Translations under genes and position numbers: made by a program
In this document: piece by piece, positions 36,010 through 48,200 of the stretch
Layout of the letters: each line of letters begins with the position of its first letter
Numbering within the stretch: the first letter of the stretch is position 1
DNA from: Nymphaea colorata
Taxonomy: Eukaryota > Streptophyta > Magnoliopsida > Nymphaeales > Nymphaeaceae
NCBI RefSeq assembly: GCF_008831285.2
Contig: NC_045143.1
Coordinates: forward strand, 10,487,503 to 10,551,502
Direction: 5' to 3'
DNA: 64,000 nucleotides
The notes under the pieces: generated by a model
What the model was told of the DNA's origin: nothing
Database searches by the model: none
What the model saw: only the letters and a program-made list of their open reading frames with translations

Positions 36010-36300
36010 CTTTCCCGACTTGGTCAGGGTCATAAGCCAGGGCATCGGACCAGCCCGGCTTGATTAAATTAAAAAAACATTTTTTAATATGAAATAGTAT
36101 ATAAATATAATTCATTGTAATAAAATATTATATTTATATATATATTTTAAAAAAACATTATTGGACCCACCCAAACTTATCGAGCCCAACCGAGCCAGCT
36201 CAATAAGGAATCGGGCCAGCCTGGTGCCCCTTTTTCCGGGCCTGGTACTTGGTACCCGCCGGCTGCCCGACCCAGTGCCCAGCTTTTAATCAGAGAGCTG
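36010..36300. mobile_element. GGGCCAGCCC-type non-autonomous element
   Basis: GC-rich arms (GGGCATCGGACCAGCCCGGC on the left; GGCTGCCCGACCCAGTGCCC on the right) enclose a TATATATTTA-rich core. Similar arms occur at 38170-38420 and 59325-59505. It is non-coding. Exact ends and target duplications were not found. Confidence 0.45.
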
Positions 36301-38232
36301 ACAAGGGTATGGTAGGGTGCAGTGTAGCTGGACGGACTGATGAGTCGGTAAAAATTTTGTCACCAGCTCGATTCCTATGGATGTTATTTTTCTGGAATAT
36401 AAACAGTAGATGCAAGACACTCTAATTAAGGAATATCATTTTCCTCATCCATGTTCTCAAACAGTCATAAACCCCAAGGACAAAGGGAGTGGGGAAGGGG
36501 TCAGCTTCTTCCGCTATGGGCATCCAAATTAAGATCTTCAAGTAGATCGAGATTATAATTTCAAAACCCTAAATCATAAGATAATCCTTGTAGTATGGTA
36601 AGGATTGGATTATGTTGTGACATAAGTGCAGTACCTACATAATATATTTTGTTCATTCACCAAATCTATAGCCGCGTCGATTCGGCCGTTGATATGTTTC
36701 TCAGAGCATCTTAGAGGAGCATTCCAAGAACCAGACCACTTGGTGGATAAACTCATTTAAGATATGCTCAAACTAGTGCTTCAAGTAGATGAGTACATAC
36801 ATACCGTTTTCAACAGTGAGTGAGGTAGGTTCATGAAATACTAACACAGCTATCAAATGCCCTTTTAAGGGTCATTTTTACCACTACACTGCTAGGAGGA
36901 CTTCTTCCCAATTATCATTGAATAAAAAAATAACAAGAAACAAATCAAAAAACCAATATGACCTTTTACAAGACTAGAATATTAGGCAAGTGCATCAGGA
37001 AATTACCCCACATCATTAATACATGTCGTTTGATAGCTTGGAATCTCAGTTCAGGAATCAAAATTCCAGAATTAGAATTTCATTTCATACTAGACTTGAA
37101 ATAAAAATTTCGATTTCAGTTTCCCTTTGTGTTTGAAAGTTGGGAATTTTGGTTCCAGTATTGAAAATAACTTGTTTGATGAAAAGCGAACTAAAAATTA
37201 TACACTTCATGAATTAAACCCTTCATGTCTTTAGCCCAAAAAAATAGATCAAAAATTTTCAAAATCCCGTAATCATAATCCTACCCCCCTAAAATAGGAT
37301 CATAATTCCATAATTTTGATTCAGAAATGAGTGTATAATTTTGGAATCAAAGTTCTTTGTTTAATTGCACAAGTTCCATTTTCTAAAAAGTAATAATTCT
37401 AAAATTCTGTTCATTTGAAACAAATCAAAGATTGTGATAGGTTTCTGAAACAGAATGAATTATTGCTTTATGCACCTGCCTCAAAGATTTAGGTAGATTC
37501 ATGGATACTCACAAAGTGTTTCTGCTACCACACTACAAGTATAGAGTCACATGCATCCAACTATTTTCAAGATTTGTACCTAACTGTTGGCACGTCGTTT
37601 CACGAGTAGATGCAGTTAATAAGAATCCAGAATGAGAAACTTGTCTGGTAAGTCTCCCTGTTATCAAACTACCCTTCTTAACGAGCACCCATAAGTTGAG
37701 GATCGAGCATGTAAAGAAACGAGCGGCTTAAATGTGTTCCGAAGAGCATATATTGAAAGCCAAGTTATGCACATATCTCCACCATCCTTATTCTTATAAT
37801 ATTCAATGCTAAAGTCAAATATACAGTGCCCTGTAAGAGATTTATTCTCCTAGTTCGCGAAAGGGTTGGCCTCGAAACTTCAGATTAAAGAAAAACGAAA
37901 ATTCAGCGCTTGGATCGTGTATTGCCATATCATTTCAATTTTCCTATAAAAAAAGATCAAGATATTTGTTGCGGTTGGTGTTGCTTCGTATTGCAAAGTT
38001 GATATTTACTCAAGCGGTTGATTGATTATTAGACGCAAGATTTTGTTTTAGAATGCATTGCCCTGTTCTAGTCATTTTGCCGTGAGAGACGAAAGGATTA
38101 TGATTCACGCCTACTTTTAAATTTTTTCCAAACAAAACATTTTCTGGCGTTTTTGCTGTCCATGGTTTGAGCTGACCCTCGGACCGGGCTGAAAACCCAT
38201 ACTCCAATGCGGGCCTGACCCGACGCACAGAT

Positions 38233-38269
<37 letters not shown>

Positions 38270-38399
38270 TATATATAACAAATATATATTTAAAATAATA
38301 AAAAAAAATTAATAAGCTATGGACCAACTCACACAGCTAACTTGTATGATTAGCCGACACCCAAATTTAAGGTCCAAGTTGGGTCACGTACTAGATACT

Positions 38400-38640
38400 G
38401 GTTAGGTACCTGACCCCAGGGGTGGAGCCAAGTGAGTCCCGCAGGGGCCTTGGCCTTTCCTTAAAAAAAAATAAAAAAATTACGTGTAAATTTTAGAAAA
38501 TTTAACTTGTTTTATATAAAAATTTTGAAAAATGATATTTTACTCCCTATCAAAATTTAGAAACTTTAATTTGTGAAAAAATTCTACCTCTGCCCCAGCT
38601 TGACCCTAGATCTACCCTTACTCATAATACATCTTTCTCC
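38400..38640. mobile_element. GGGGTGGAGCC-type non-autonomous element
   Basis: GGGGTGGAGCCAAGTGAGTC at one end and CTCTGCCCCAGC at the other enclose AT-rich DNA with AAATTTTAGAAAATTTAAC words. The same terminal pair is seen at 53875-54045 (AGGGGGGGCC side with GGCTCCACCCCTG), 43870-44015, 29265-29320 and 50095-50165. This is a widespread plant repeat type. Confidence 0.5.
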
Positions 38641-39119
38641 AGCTATAGAGAAAATTTAGTCATGGAATGTGCTTGTTTTTTGGAGAGTGAAACGATTCAA
38701 ACAACGGATCTGTAGAAGGTGGCCACATAAATTACATGCAACCTTTAGAGTGCCAGAGTCCTTGAGTGCCTGCCTGCTCCACTCAAGGCCATGTTAGACC
38801 TTTTCATTTTATGGAATGCCATAAACATGACGTCCTATTTCATTTTATTATTATTTTAAATATTTTAACATTTTCATGTCTTTAAATTATTTTATTTTAA
38901 AATATATGTATATATAACAGTAATAATATTATTTTTATGACAATTTGGCAGAATCGTTTTTGCCCTGAATTAGCCTCTTAGCCGACATTAGTTTTTCTAA
39001 TTTAATTACACTGCTTTAGGGTTCAAATAGCTGATGATAAACTTATGACCATTCTAATTTAGTAACATCAAGGGAGGAGGCTCTAGTCTTAAATTCATGG
39101 ATTTCAAAGTCTAAGCATC

Positions 39120-39648
39120 TTGGTTAATAACGTCGGTGAACATCGACTTTTATCGATGTCCGCAGAGACATATCTGTAATTACAACTTTTTATCGATGTC
39201 CGCAGAAACATATCTGTAATTACAACTTTTTATCGACGTCCGCAGCCGGACGTCCGTTAAAATTCCTCATCACTAACACGTGGAGCTACTGTGTTGTTGA
39301 AGTTCAATTTTACCGATGTTCACCATAGGACATCAGTGAAAGTAAATAAACTTATTTACCTTTAGCGACGCATTACGGTTCTCTCGTTGATGAAACTTTT
39401 CAAGATTGGTCATTAGCAACGTCCAGTTATGTGCGTCAGTAAAATCTGATTATCATTAACACGTGAATCAGTCTGTGTCGCTGAATATTGCACGTGAAAC
39501 TCATTCCAGACACAAATACAGTGTGTCGCTGAAACTAGACTTTGATCAACGTGTTCATTGCGAATGTCAATAATGTTTGTTTTCGTCGACGCAGCCGGGA
39601 TGTCGGTAATGTTTACCGCATTGACATTACCCTTGTTTTTAAGTAGTG
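39120..39648. mobile_element. CACTA-like element end, copy 1
   Basis: Reads as the right end of a CACTA (En/Spm) element: the last bases in reverse complement are CACTACTTAAAAACAAGGG, preceded by sub-terminal repeats. TATCGATGTCCGCAG-type units occur three times at 39150-39245, mixed with GTCGGTAA-type words. No left end was recognised. Confidence 0.55.
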
Positions 39649-41513
39649 CATTTACCAATGCTTTCTACAAGCTGGTAAATGTTTTACCGACTTATTTCCT
39701 CCGCCTGAACTTTTCTTCTCCTTCTTTTTTCTTTTTTTCTTTTCTCTTCCCTCTTTCTTTCTTTCCACCGTGATTTTTTGGTGAGCTCTTCTTCATGGTG
39801 TTTTTTGACTGCTTGAAAATTGAAAAGATTGGTTCCCCGATCTCATCTCTTTTTTTCTAATTTGATATGATTTGAAGTTAAAACATACTTGTAGAGTATA
39901 TATTTGAATTTTTTTGAGGAGATCTTGTTGTTTTTTGGTTGTATTAGGCCATGAAATTTTGAAAGAATGTTTGTTAACCTTAGTACGTTCCATTTGATAT
40001 ATTAATTACATAAAATATCTATACAATCTCAAAACCTCTAATTTTACCCTAATTTTTATCATTGTCATATTATAGCTTATTGTGGGAAATCAGTGAAAAA
40101 TGCATAGGGCGTGCAAAACAAAAATACTTGCATACATAGTTTTGCACGTTTGATGACGAAGGATGTATATTTTCTTCTTTCATGTAGTGTATGACTGCAC
40201 ATATTAACTAACTGACATATTGTCATAATTGCAATATATAGTTTGAGGAAAGTTCTGAGCAGCCATCATATGCTGAGTTGTTTATTGTTATTAAAACCAA
40301 ACCAGCAAGAACTCAAACTACTCCAAACCTGAAACTGATGTTATAATTATATGACTCATTTAAACATTCTTCTATCTCATCAGTCTATAATATATATATA
40401 TCATGATATATGTTGTCAGATCAATTAAAAGAGAAACATGTTGTCAGATCAACTAAAAGAGAAACTCTAAACCATGTCCCAACGGAGGCAAGATACACCT
40501 AAAAGTAATGACATCTACTCGACGGTGATGGGACAAGAGTGACACATGATGGGGTTTGGTGTTAGCCATTCTCAGTTCGGTTCCTCCTCTAAAAATACAT
40601 ATTTTGCATGAAGAAAATGCATTACTGAATAATAAAGTTTCTTCACTTGAGTCTGAGTCTCTTCAATTCCAGGCTCAAGTTACTAAGTTTATGGCACAAC
40701 AGCTTGGTGATACAAACCTAGGTTTCTTAACAGTTCATTTGTTGTAATGACTAATGAGTTATATTTGTTAAACTTCATTTTTAATAAAACTAATATGTTT
40801 TGTTAATATTCATTATAGACATGTTGACACCATCAAACTTTTTATGATTTTCACTTTAGTGATAAAGTTTACCGTGGTAACACTTTCTGTTTATATTATC
40901 ATTTTGTTAAAAGCGGTTTTGTAACTTTTAAATATCGTGAACACTTGTATTGTAATATAAGTTCAAACATTTGTTATACATATAGGTTTGGTTCATGAAT
41001 ATATAATTGTTTTGTTTACTTCATTAGATACATGGAAAATGTAAGTAAGTATGTAGTATATGTATTTCTGATTTTTGAAAAAAATAGGACATAGTCAACC
41101 GAGAAAAAAATTTGAAAAACTTTTGCCTACTCGCTATGCATCAACAAAGAGTAATAACGACGTTAGGTCAGACATCGGATAATGTTTTGCCGATGTCCAA
41201 TTATTTATCAGTAAAACATTTTACTAATAACCAGTTTCATTATTAGCAGAGTTTTTACCCATGGCCACTAACATGTGGGAAGTAATTGATTATTACCGAC
41301 ACAAAAAGACGTCAGTAATAGTCAATGTTTACCTACGCCTAGGCCGTGCCAATGATACCCTACACCATGCTTCTGTCTAGTGTGTCGGTGACGATTTTTA
41401 TTGATATTCTCTATATCAACAAAAGAAGGAAACTCAATAAAACCATTACTGATGCGCGTTTTATTTTTACCAACATTTTCTGGCCATGGGCAATGTTTGG
41501 GTTTTTTGTAGTG
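39649..41513. mobile_element. CACTA-like element remnant, copy 2
   Basis: The right end at 41513 in reverse complement is CACTACAAAAAACCC, a typical CACTA terminus. Sub-terminal GACGTCAGTAA and GTGTCGGTGACG words fill 41150-41480. At 40600-40745 a plus-strand frame reads HEENALLNNKVSSLESESLQ and FMAQQLGD, resembling the coiled-coil tail of a plant En/Spm-family transposase-related protein. No intact transposase is present. Confidence 0.6.
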
Positions 41514-41589
41514 ATAGCAATGTGAATTGCAAATCTACTGTTGTGAAATTGAATGTTTTCTTCATATGTGAATTCACAACTTGGAATTA

Positions 41590-41960
41590 GGGATGCCAGT
41601 AGATCTGATATGGTTATGATATTCGATTGAACCATTCAAACAAAAAAAAGGGAATATGAAAAAAAAATAGCATCCAATTAAGAAATCAGTTTGGACTTGG
41701 ATATAAGAAATGATACTTCACAAAATTCGGATTTAAGAAATGACATCTGATAGGATTCAGATTCAGATATACACGAATATCCAATTGGATTCCAATCAAA
41801 GACAAATATCTTATATCCAATGCCCTTATATTTTGAAAATTGGTCAGATTTGATTCGAAATTCGGATTGTGAAATCGGCTCAAATACATAATCAGGTTTA
41901 ACTTTTCTTTGTCTCTATATGCAATTCTTTTCCAATCTGCTGACATCCTACTTAAACTTT
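41590..41960 (-). repeat. Dispersed repeat, copy B (inverted relative of 5140-5400)
   Basis: In reverse complement this reads TCACAATCCGAATTTCGAAT, then CAAATCTGACCAATTTTC and ATAAGGGCATTGGATATAAG, matching the plus-strand order at 5250-5365. Confidence 0.55.
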
Positions 41961-41969
41961 TGCATTGTA

Positions 41970-43200
41970 AGACTGCGACTAAGTCTCCTGATCTTATCTG
42001 AATAGTATTCTCTCAGCTAATGAAACAGACAGGAGCTGCTGTTCACCTTCCACACACAAAAAAAATACATTTAAGCAGATGCAGAAGACAGCAACCAGTG
42101 ACGTTTCACCTTATCTCTGAATTCATGTGCAAGTGGTTCAGTTTGTTCACTACTGGGTGAGGCTTAACCATCTCAAAACAATAAAAATAATATCAAATAT
42201 CGCTATGTGGTTGATCAATTCATGCTCAATATTGCAGAATTTTCCTTCTTCAAGAGGGTCATCTCATTTGGACTCAAATGGTGATGTCGATGGTTGGATT
42301 CGGGTTAGGATGTCTTCAGATCCACATTTGCCTAGCAGGATCGGGTACAACAAGGCCCAACCAAATAACAATTGAATTTGGATCCTGATTTGGTATCTCA
42401 CTTTGCAACTGACCGTGGACACCGAGCTAGAAGATATATATCTGGATCCAAAATTAAATCCAACCCATTACTCAAGGCCTCAAGTGGATCCGACCGATGT
42501 ATTTGATGGGAACTGAAAGTGCTCAGAGTTGATCAATAGATTGGATTGTGCTGAATATGGATCCGACCTGGAAACAGATCCATTTGCAGGCCTAGCTTAT
42601 GGTCCATCAGCCCGAGTTTCTTACTAAGATTCGCAGCTCTTAAGAAAAGAAATGTTAAAAGCAATTGCTTTAAGTCTGGGCTGGAGAAGAACCAAAATAT
42701 GGGTTTCATACTCTGACCCGATCCAAATCCGAGACCGATTGCTGGATGAGATCCGAATCGTTGGCAGTTGGCTTCCCCATTGGGTTGGATCCGAATCATT
42801 GAGCTCGTCTTCAATGCCCAAGGATTTCAAAAATAACTTTTCCTTTTTTCTTCAACAGTCCCTCGGTTGCTAGCATTCCAAAAAGTAGTGCTCACCTTTT
42901 AAGGATTTCTGAAGCACGCGAGATAGTTACTTGACAAGAATTTAAAGGATCTTGGAGCTCATTCAGGCATGAAGCTTGATCCTCTATCGTTGAAAGGTTA
43001 GACATTCCACTAGAACAGAGAGGCCGTCGAGTCCATAAAAAATAAAAAATAAAAATGGTGAATATGTTATGAGACTGTATATGGGGAAACAGAAAATAAC
43101 TAAAATGATAAACCAGATGCTCTTCATATAACGTCAAAAGTGAAATCCGATAAAAATGGCCTCCTATAAAATGGATGAAAATCTCTCGAACCCAGATTTT
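41970..43200. other. Intergenic, GGATCC/CCGAATC-rich
   Basis: 42230-42590 and 42690-42810 contain many GGATCC, TCCGAATC and GACCCGATCC words typical of another small plant repeat. No gene was recognised. Confidence 0.4.
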
Positions 43201-43208
43201 CTTGTTAG

Positions 43209-43678
43209 TAGGAATGTTCAACGAGTCGAGCCAACTCGAGCACGTCTCCAAATCGAGCTCAACTCATTGAGTTCAAGCTTAACTGATAACTCGAGTTTGT
43301 AAAAGAGTTGGGTTTGAGTTAGATGAACTTGACTCGATTAGACTCGTTTAACACTGGACTTATTTTTGTAATTTCAAAAACTTAAAATGATAACTCGAGT
43401 TTGTAAAAGAGTTGGGTTTGAGTTAGATGAACTTGACTCGATTAGACTCGTTTAACACTAAACTTATTTTTGTAATTTCAAAAACTTAAAATGGCTTAAA
43501 CAAAAATGTGAAATTTTTAAGCATAAAATATATATTAAGGAACACGAGCTTAAACAAGCCGAGTTCGAGCTTAGACTCGGTTAAGCGACTTCAACTCGAG
43601 CACGAGCCAAATTATATGTGAGTCCGAGTCGAATGCAAACTGGCCGGTCAAGCTCGGCTCGCCTGTTTTACATCCCTA
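43209..43678. mobile_element. TCGAGC-rich hAT-like MITE with internal tandem duplication
   Basis: Left end TAGGAATGTTCAACGAGTCG and right end (reverse complement) TAGGGATGTAAAACAGGCGA are imperfect inverted repeats, each followed by TCGAGC/CCGAGC words. Flanking 8-mers CTTGTTAG (43201-43208) and CCCGTTAG (43679-43686) agree at 6 of 8 positions, as expected of an aged hAT-size target duplication. Inside, a 104-bp unit starting GATAACTCGAGTTTG is repeated directly (43285-43388 and 43389-43492), almost identical. No coding capacity. Confidence 0.68.
43285..43492. repeat. Direct tandem duplication, 2 x 104 bp
   Basis: The two units differ at only a few bases (for example ACACTGGACTT against ACACTAAACTT). 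Confidence 0.9.
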
Positions 43679-43689
43679 CCCGTTAGTCA

Positions 43690-45233
43690 CCTACCAAGAA
43701 AATCAGACTCGAATGGAGCTCTTTAGCCACCACCCACAGGAGCATGCCCTCCATATTATGTGTTAACATGGGAAGGCATGTTCTCACGTTTTATTATAGG
43801 GGTGTTTTAATAATTTCATAGGGTAAAAGTTCTTAAATTCCACTTTTTGCCCTTATAGTGGGTAAGGCCATTTTCAAGGGCAGAGCTAGGAATTTTTTGT
43901 TAATAGACAAAACTATAGTTTCAAAATTCAAAATTTTATTGTAAAATTACATATAAATTTTTGTTCTTTGAAATTTTGAAGGTCGGGCTATGGCCCCTTG
44001 TAGCGCCCTTCACTATGTCTTTAGATATTTTGGTCATTTTTAATTCATAACACATAGTCCCATGTTAGTGGTCATAACATATAATCTACTGTGATGGAGA
44101 GAAAGGGTGAATAAAAGAAGGTAGTGCGTTGAGCAATTAAATTAGGCCAATTCCTACACATTTTGATAGCAATGGCTGCAGAGTTTACATAACCCATGCT
44201 TGTTAAATCTATAAATGACGGATTAATTTTCAACATGCGTACAAATAACTATCAAATGTTTAAAAAATACAAATAACTGCCTAACTTTATAGAATAATTC
44301 AAAAAACACAGTTTATTAATGAAAATGATCAAAATAGAATTTAAAAAACTACCTTACTATTCATATAACAGATGACTTCGTTAAAATAAGTTGTAAAATC
44401 ATATTATTTTTTCAGCTGATTTCTCTACAATTTCATATTTCTATTGTATTTATTTCTTACCACACAAAAAAAAAAAAAGCAAAATCATAAAGAAATTATA
44501 AAAAATTGTAAATAATTTTTTAATTAAAGATACTTTCCTTTTATTAGGAGCAAGGTAGTCAGCTTAAATATAGATTAATATTTTTAATCATGAGGTATGA
44601 GTCTATATTATTCTATAAAGTTAAGCAGTTATTTGTATGTTAATATGTCAAAAAGTTGGGCGACTTTGTAAGTTTTTTAGTAAGGAAAAAGGATTTATTC
44701 TACCCCAATATTTTATCAGTTTCCTCATCAGAAACGAAGTGACAACTTATTGATGAATCAGTTTTAGTGACAAGCACGTATGTGTGCTTTTTAGATTCAC
44801 CTGCTTCTTGTGTCATTGCACATGCAGAGAATACTATCGTTTTGTAAACTCTGAGTGCTTATGTAGCCAAGGATCCCAATCAAAGCGTGATGCCATTGTT
44901 GGTTCATCTGTCATGGGATAGAAAAACATCAACGTCAATGATAGCTTAAGAAAAAGGGTCATTAGAATTTCCTCTAAAAGAAATTGGATGAAAGTTCAGT
45001 ATTGGAATTACGTATCATTTTAATGTTCAGAACACAAAACTTTCAACTGTTTCCGGCTTTCCGCACCAAAATAATCATAGAAGGACTCCAATCTCCTAGT
45101 CTTCTGCATAAAAATGTGTACAATGACATCTGATGACTGAGATAGCTCGAACTACAAGACCCTATGATCACTTTTCCTCACAAAACTACAGAGTGGATTG
45201 ATGGTCCATTCATCAAATAATGATTGCAATGCT
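43690..45233. other. Intergenic, no gene seen
   Basis: 43870-44015 is a CCCCGCC-type element fragment (GGGCAGAGCTAGG ... GGCCCCTTG). 44200-44660 is very AT-rich. 45100-45233 is probably the RMI2 3' UTR. Confidence 0.4.
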
Positions 45234-48200
45234 TCATTCAGCAACTGATGGTTGGTAGAACACCTTATACGCCTCAATCACTTCTAAATCCCACATTGCC
45301 TCACGATCAGGTTGAGGCGATAAATCAACAATTTTGTGAACCTGCAAAAGGGAATGGGTTTCTTAGATGCCTTAACAGTTTTAGATCTCTACGTTTTTAT
45401 GCATACATGGATGTAGTTTTGCAATTTTATGATATACTATCGACAGCAATATGAATAAAACTAATCCACCAACGAGAGGGTAACTCTGTTTTGAGTTAGC
45501 CCCTATGTGCAACTTTCGATTGTGAGCATTAAAGTGCATTAGAAAAGCTATGCCCATGAAGTGATTAAAGTAAATTGAATTGCCCCACCTCAAATCCTAA
45601 CAAAGCTGCTTGAGTCACCAGATGGAGGAAAAATAAACAACAGGAAATCCTAATATAATAGATCTAAAACTAGTATTCCGACTTACAAGTCATGTTGACA
45701 AAGACCAGACTGATAGATTTGCTTGATCAGAAGTTTGATGGGAAGAGTCTCAAAAGAAGTACATATTCTTAAATTTGGTTAAGATATCAGAAAATCACAA
45801 TACTAATATTGGTAACTGTAAGATTGACAAGGGCCAAGAAAATGGAGAGGCGTTCCTTGCTAGAAAATAGCGTGAAACAAGACAAAACTTGCAACCATGG
45901 TTGCTCCCAAGAAAAAATGAACTTTCCAGAGTTGACCTCAAACATTTTATCCTACTATAATCTGGAGTGAAGAGCACCTACAACACTTACAGGAGCTACT
46001 TTGGTGCTGAATAATCAACCTATAAAACCTCTAGGGAAAAGATCAATTTTTATGCTTTACCATTGATAGCACTCATGATATCAAGCTCATCCCATGGTAA
46101 TTTCAAAAGCCAGCAAAATTAAATGCTAGTGGTATTCATCCTGCATGCTTGGCAATCACCATCATGACCTGCACGAAAATGGACAACACGATTTCGATGT
46201 TTTCAATTCATGCATGGAGACAGGATGTTCACAGGAACAAGGAAAATGTTCCCAAGCATGGAAAACCTCATGGCTGGTGAACATCAAAGATGACTACTGG
46301 TTTTCCTAGCATTCACAGGACGGAATTCTTGTTCAAGTGCAGTTGAAGACAAGATAATTTTAGTACTATTTTGGCATAATGTATAAGTAAAAATGAGTTA
46401 AGAGTGAAAAATATAGAAGACCCTATCAGAGTATGTTCTCTACGGATTTTTCAAAGTCAGGCCTAGTAGCAGTAAATATTGCAATTTTGAGAAACCGAAA
46501 GGAAAACTGGTTGACAGAAATTAGTAAAAATTAAGAAGCATTACAAAAAATCTCAGACTAAGATTGCCCTGAAAGGAAGTATTAATATTGTTGTGTAATG
46601 TGCTCCTGTCTCACTTATTTTGTTGTCATCATAGAGCAAAAACCAACTATTGCCCCCATTGTCTATAAGGCAAAGAAAGGTTAAATCTAGGATTCTAGAT
46701 GGTGATAATCAACTGCAAATGTGTCCTGATAGTGGATATTACAAGGATATCAATGAAATGAGCGAGAGGAGATAATTTTGGATAAGAAGCTACCAATGAT
46801 TCCTAGGGAGAGCAATAATTAATGATTTTCAGGCTGAACTGAACAGGTGAGTTTCACCAACCATACACCCTGAATAAACTGGTTAAAATTTAGCATATAA
46901 AACTTCATCCATGTTATAGTTTGAAGGGTGAAAATGAAATTTCAGGAGAAAACTGACCTAATCGACAAATCAGGAATACAAACAAAAAAGGCAGTTGGAC
47001 CAGGGAATGCGATAAAAAGGGTTTATGGTTCTTTAAAAAAGGTCAAGTTGCATTCAGGGTCTCATCTCTCATCAAGCTAATGTTACATTAGCATCATTAA
47101 AGTTGTCTGTTTGAATGGTGCAACTTGAGCTTTGCTATTAACAGCTGATGTTACATTAGCATCATTGTAGTTTTTATTGGGACTGTTTGCCGTGTAAATA
47201 CGTGAGCTTTTTTATAGGCAAAAATTTGGCTCCATGGCTCTAAGATGGCTATATGTTCCTTTTTAGATTTCAAGTGTTATGTTTCTTTCACACACCTGTC
47301 AGGAACAGCTCCAATTAGTGAAAGTACTTTTTTGAATTTTAAATTGAAGAGCCAAACCTCTATACGCAAGCATCTGGCTGGTAGCATGAAAGTTTTTTAT
47401 GGCTAAACTTTTTCATGCTGTATCATGCATGGTTTTGAGTAGTTAATAAATGCACTAGTATGCGACCAATTTATACCCTGCCTATCACCTACAGACTGAA
47501 ATCCACACATTTTTAGCTTATGAGGTCAAAAATTGCGAAATTATTTGAACCAGAATATGTTTACTAATTGTATGTCTTGAATAATGGAAAGATTTCTGTC
47601 GTCCAATTGAAGCCTCAACTGTTTGGGTCAATCAGGTTCCATGGTCCTTGACTTCATATTATGTGATTTCACATGAATGATTTATTTGACTAACATGGGC
47701 AAAATTTGGCTCCAAATAATCTGCAAGTAATCAGCGAGATTCTTTCCGTATATTGTTGGGGCATTTAGTCATTATCGTTTCATGACATTTATGTGTTGAA
47801 CTGGATAGATGACAATATTTGATGTTTTAAGCTTCTCTACAGCCTTTTTTTCAGATTTTGATAAGGAGAAGAAAGTAAAGCTCCAAATACACAACTGCTG
47901 TGTGGTTTTCTGATTGACCGTGGTCCTCATTTAAAAGTTAGGTGACTCCCTCATAGTAGTTGAGTTTCATTTAGCTCATAAAGGCCCTGTTTTTCTGGCA
48001 CCCTCTTATCGGTTTTCGCTGAATCAAAATTTTCATGGCTTGGATGAGCTACATCGAGAACCTGACAGTGACGAGGAAAAGATAACAACCTGAAGAGGTG
48101 TAGGCAAATGGAGCTTATTTTTGTCAAGGAAATGTTTACATTGAGAAGCTTGGTAATCTGCAGTTTGGAGAGCTCCACTATTTAGTAGCCATCACCAGTG

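Larger units (their letters stand above)
35200..39110. other. Gene-free repeat-rich stretch
   Basis: 36010-36300 is a GGGCATCGG/GCCCGACCC-bounded AT-cored element. 37030-37440 carries GGAATC/GATTCC-rich words of another small element. 38150-38300 is a second AT-cored element of the same GGGC type, with (TA)n at 38236-38280. 38400-38640 is a CCCCGCC-type element. A 109-codon ORF at 35534-35863 (minus) has no recognisable motif. Confidence 0.45.

Noticed and set aside
36878-36895. CACTACACTG as the left end of the CACTA element
   Set aside because: It matches the right terminus only over CACTACA and has no sub-terminal repeats beside it.
38010-38327. 105-codon ORF
   Set aside because: Half of it is translated (TA)n microsatellite.
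47951-48178. Possible last exon of RMI2
   Set aside because: Its translation does not match RMI2; the true last exon (VHKIVDLS...) is at 45234-45341.
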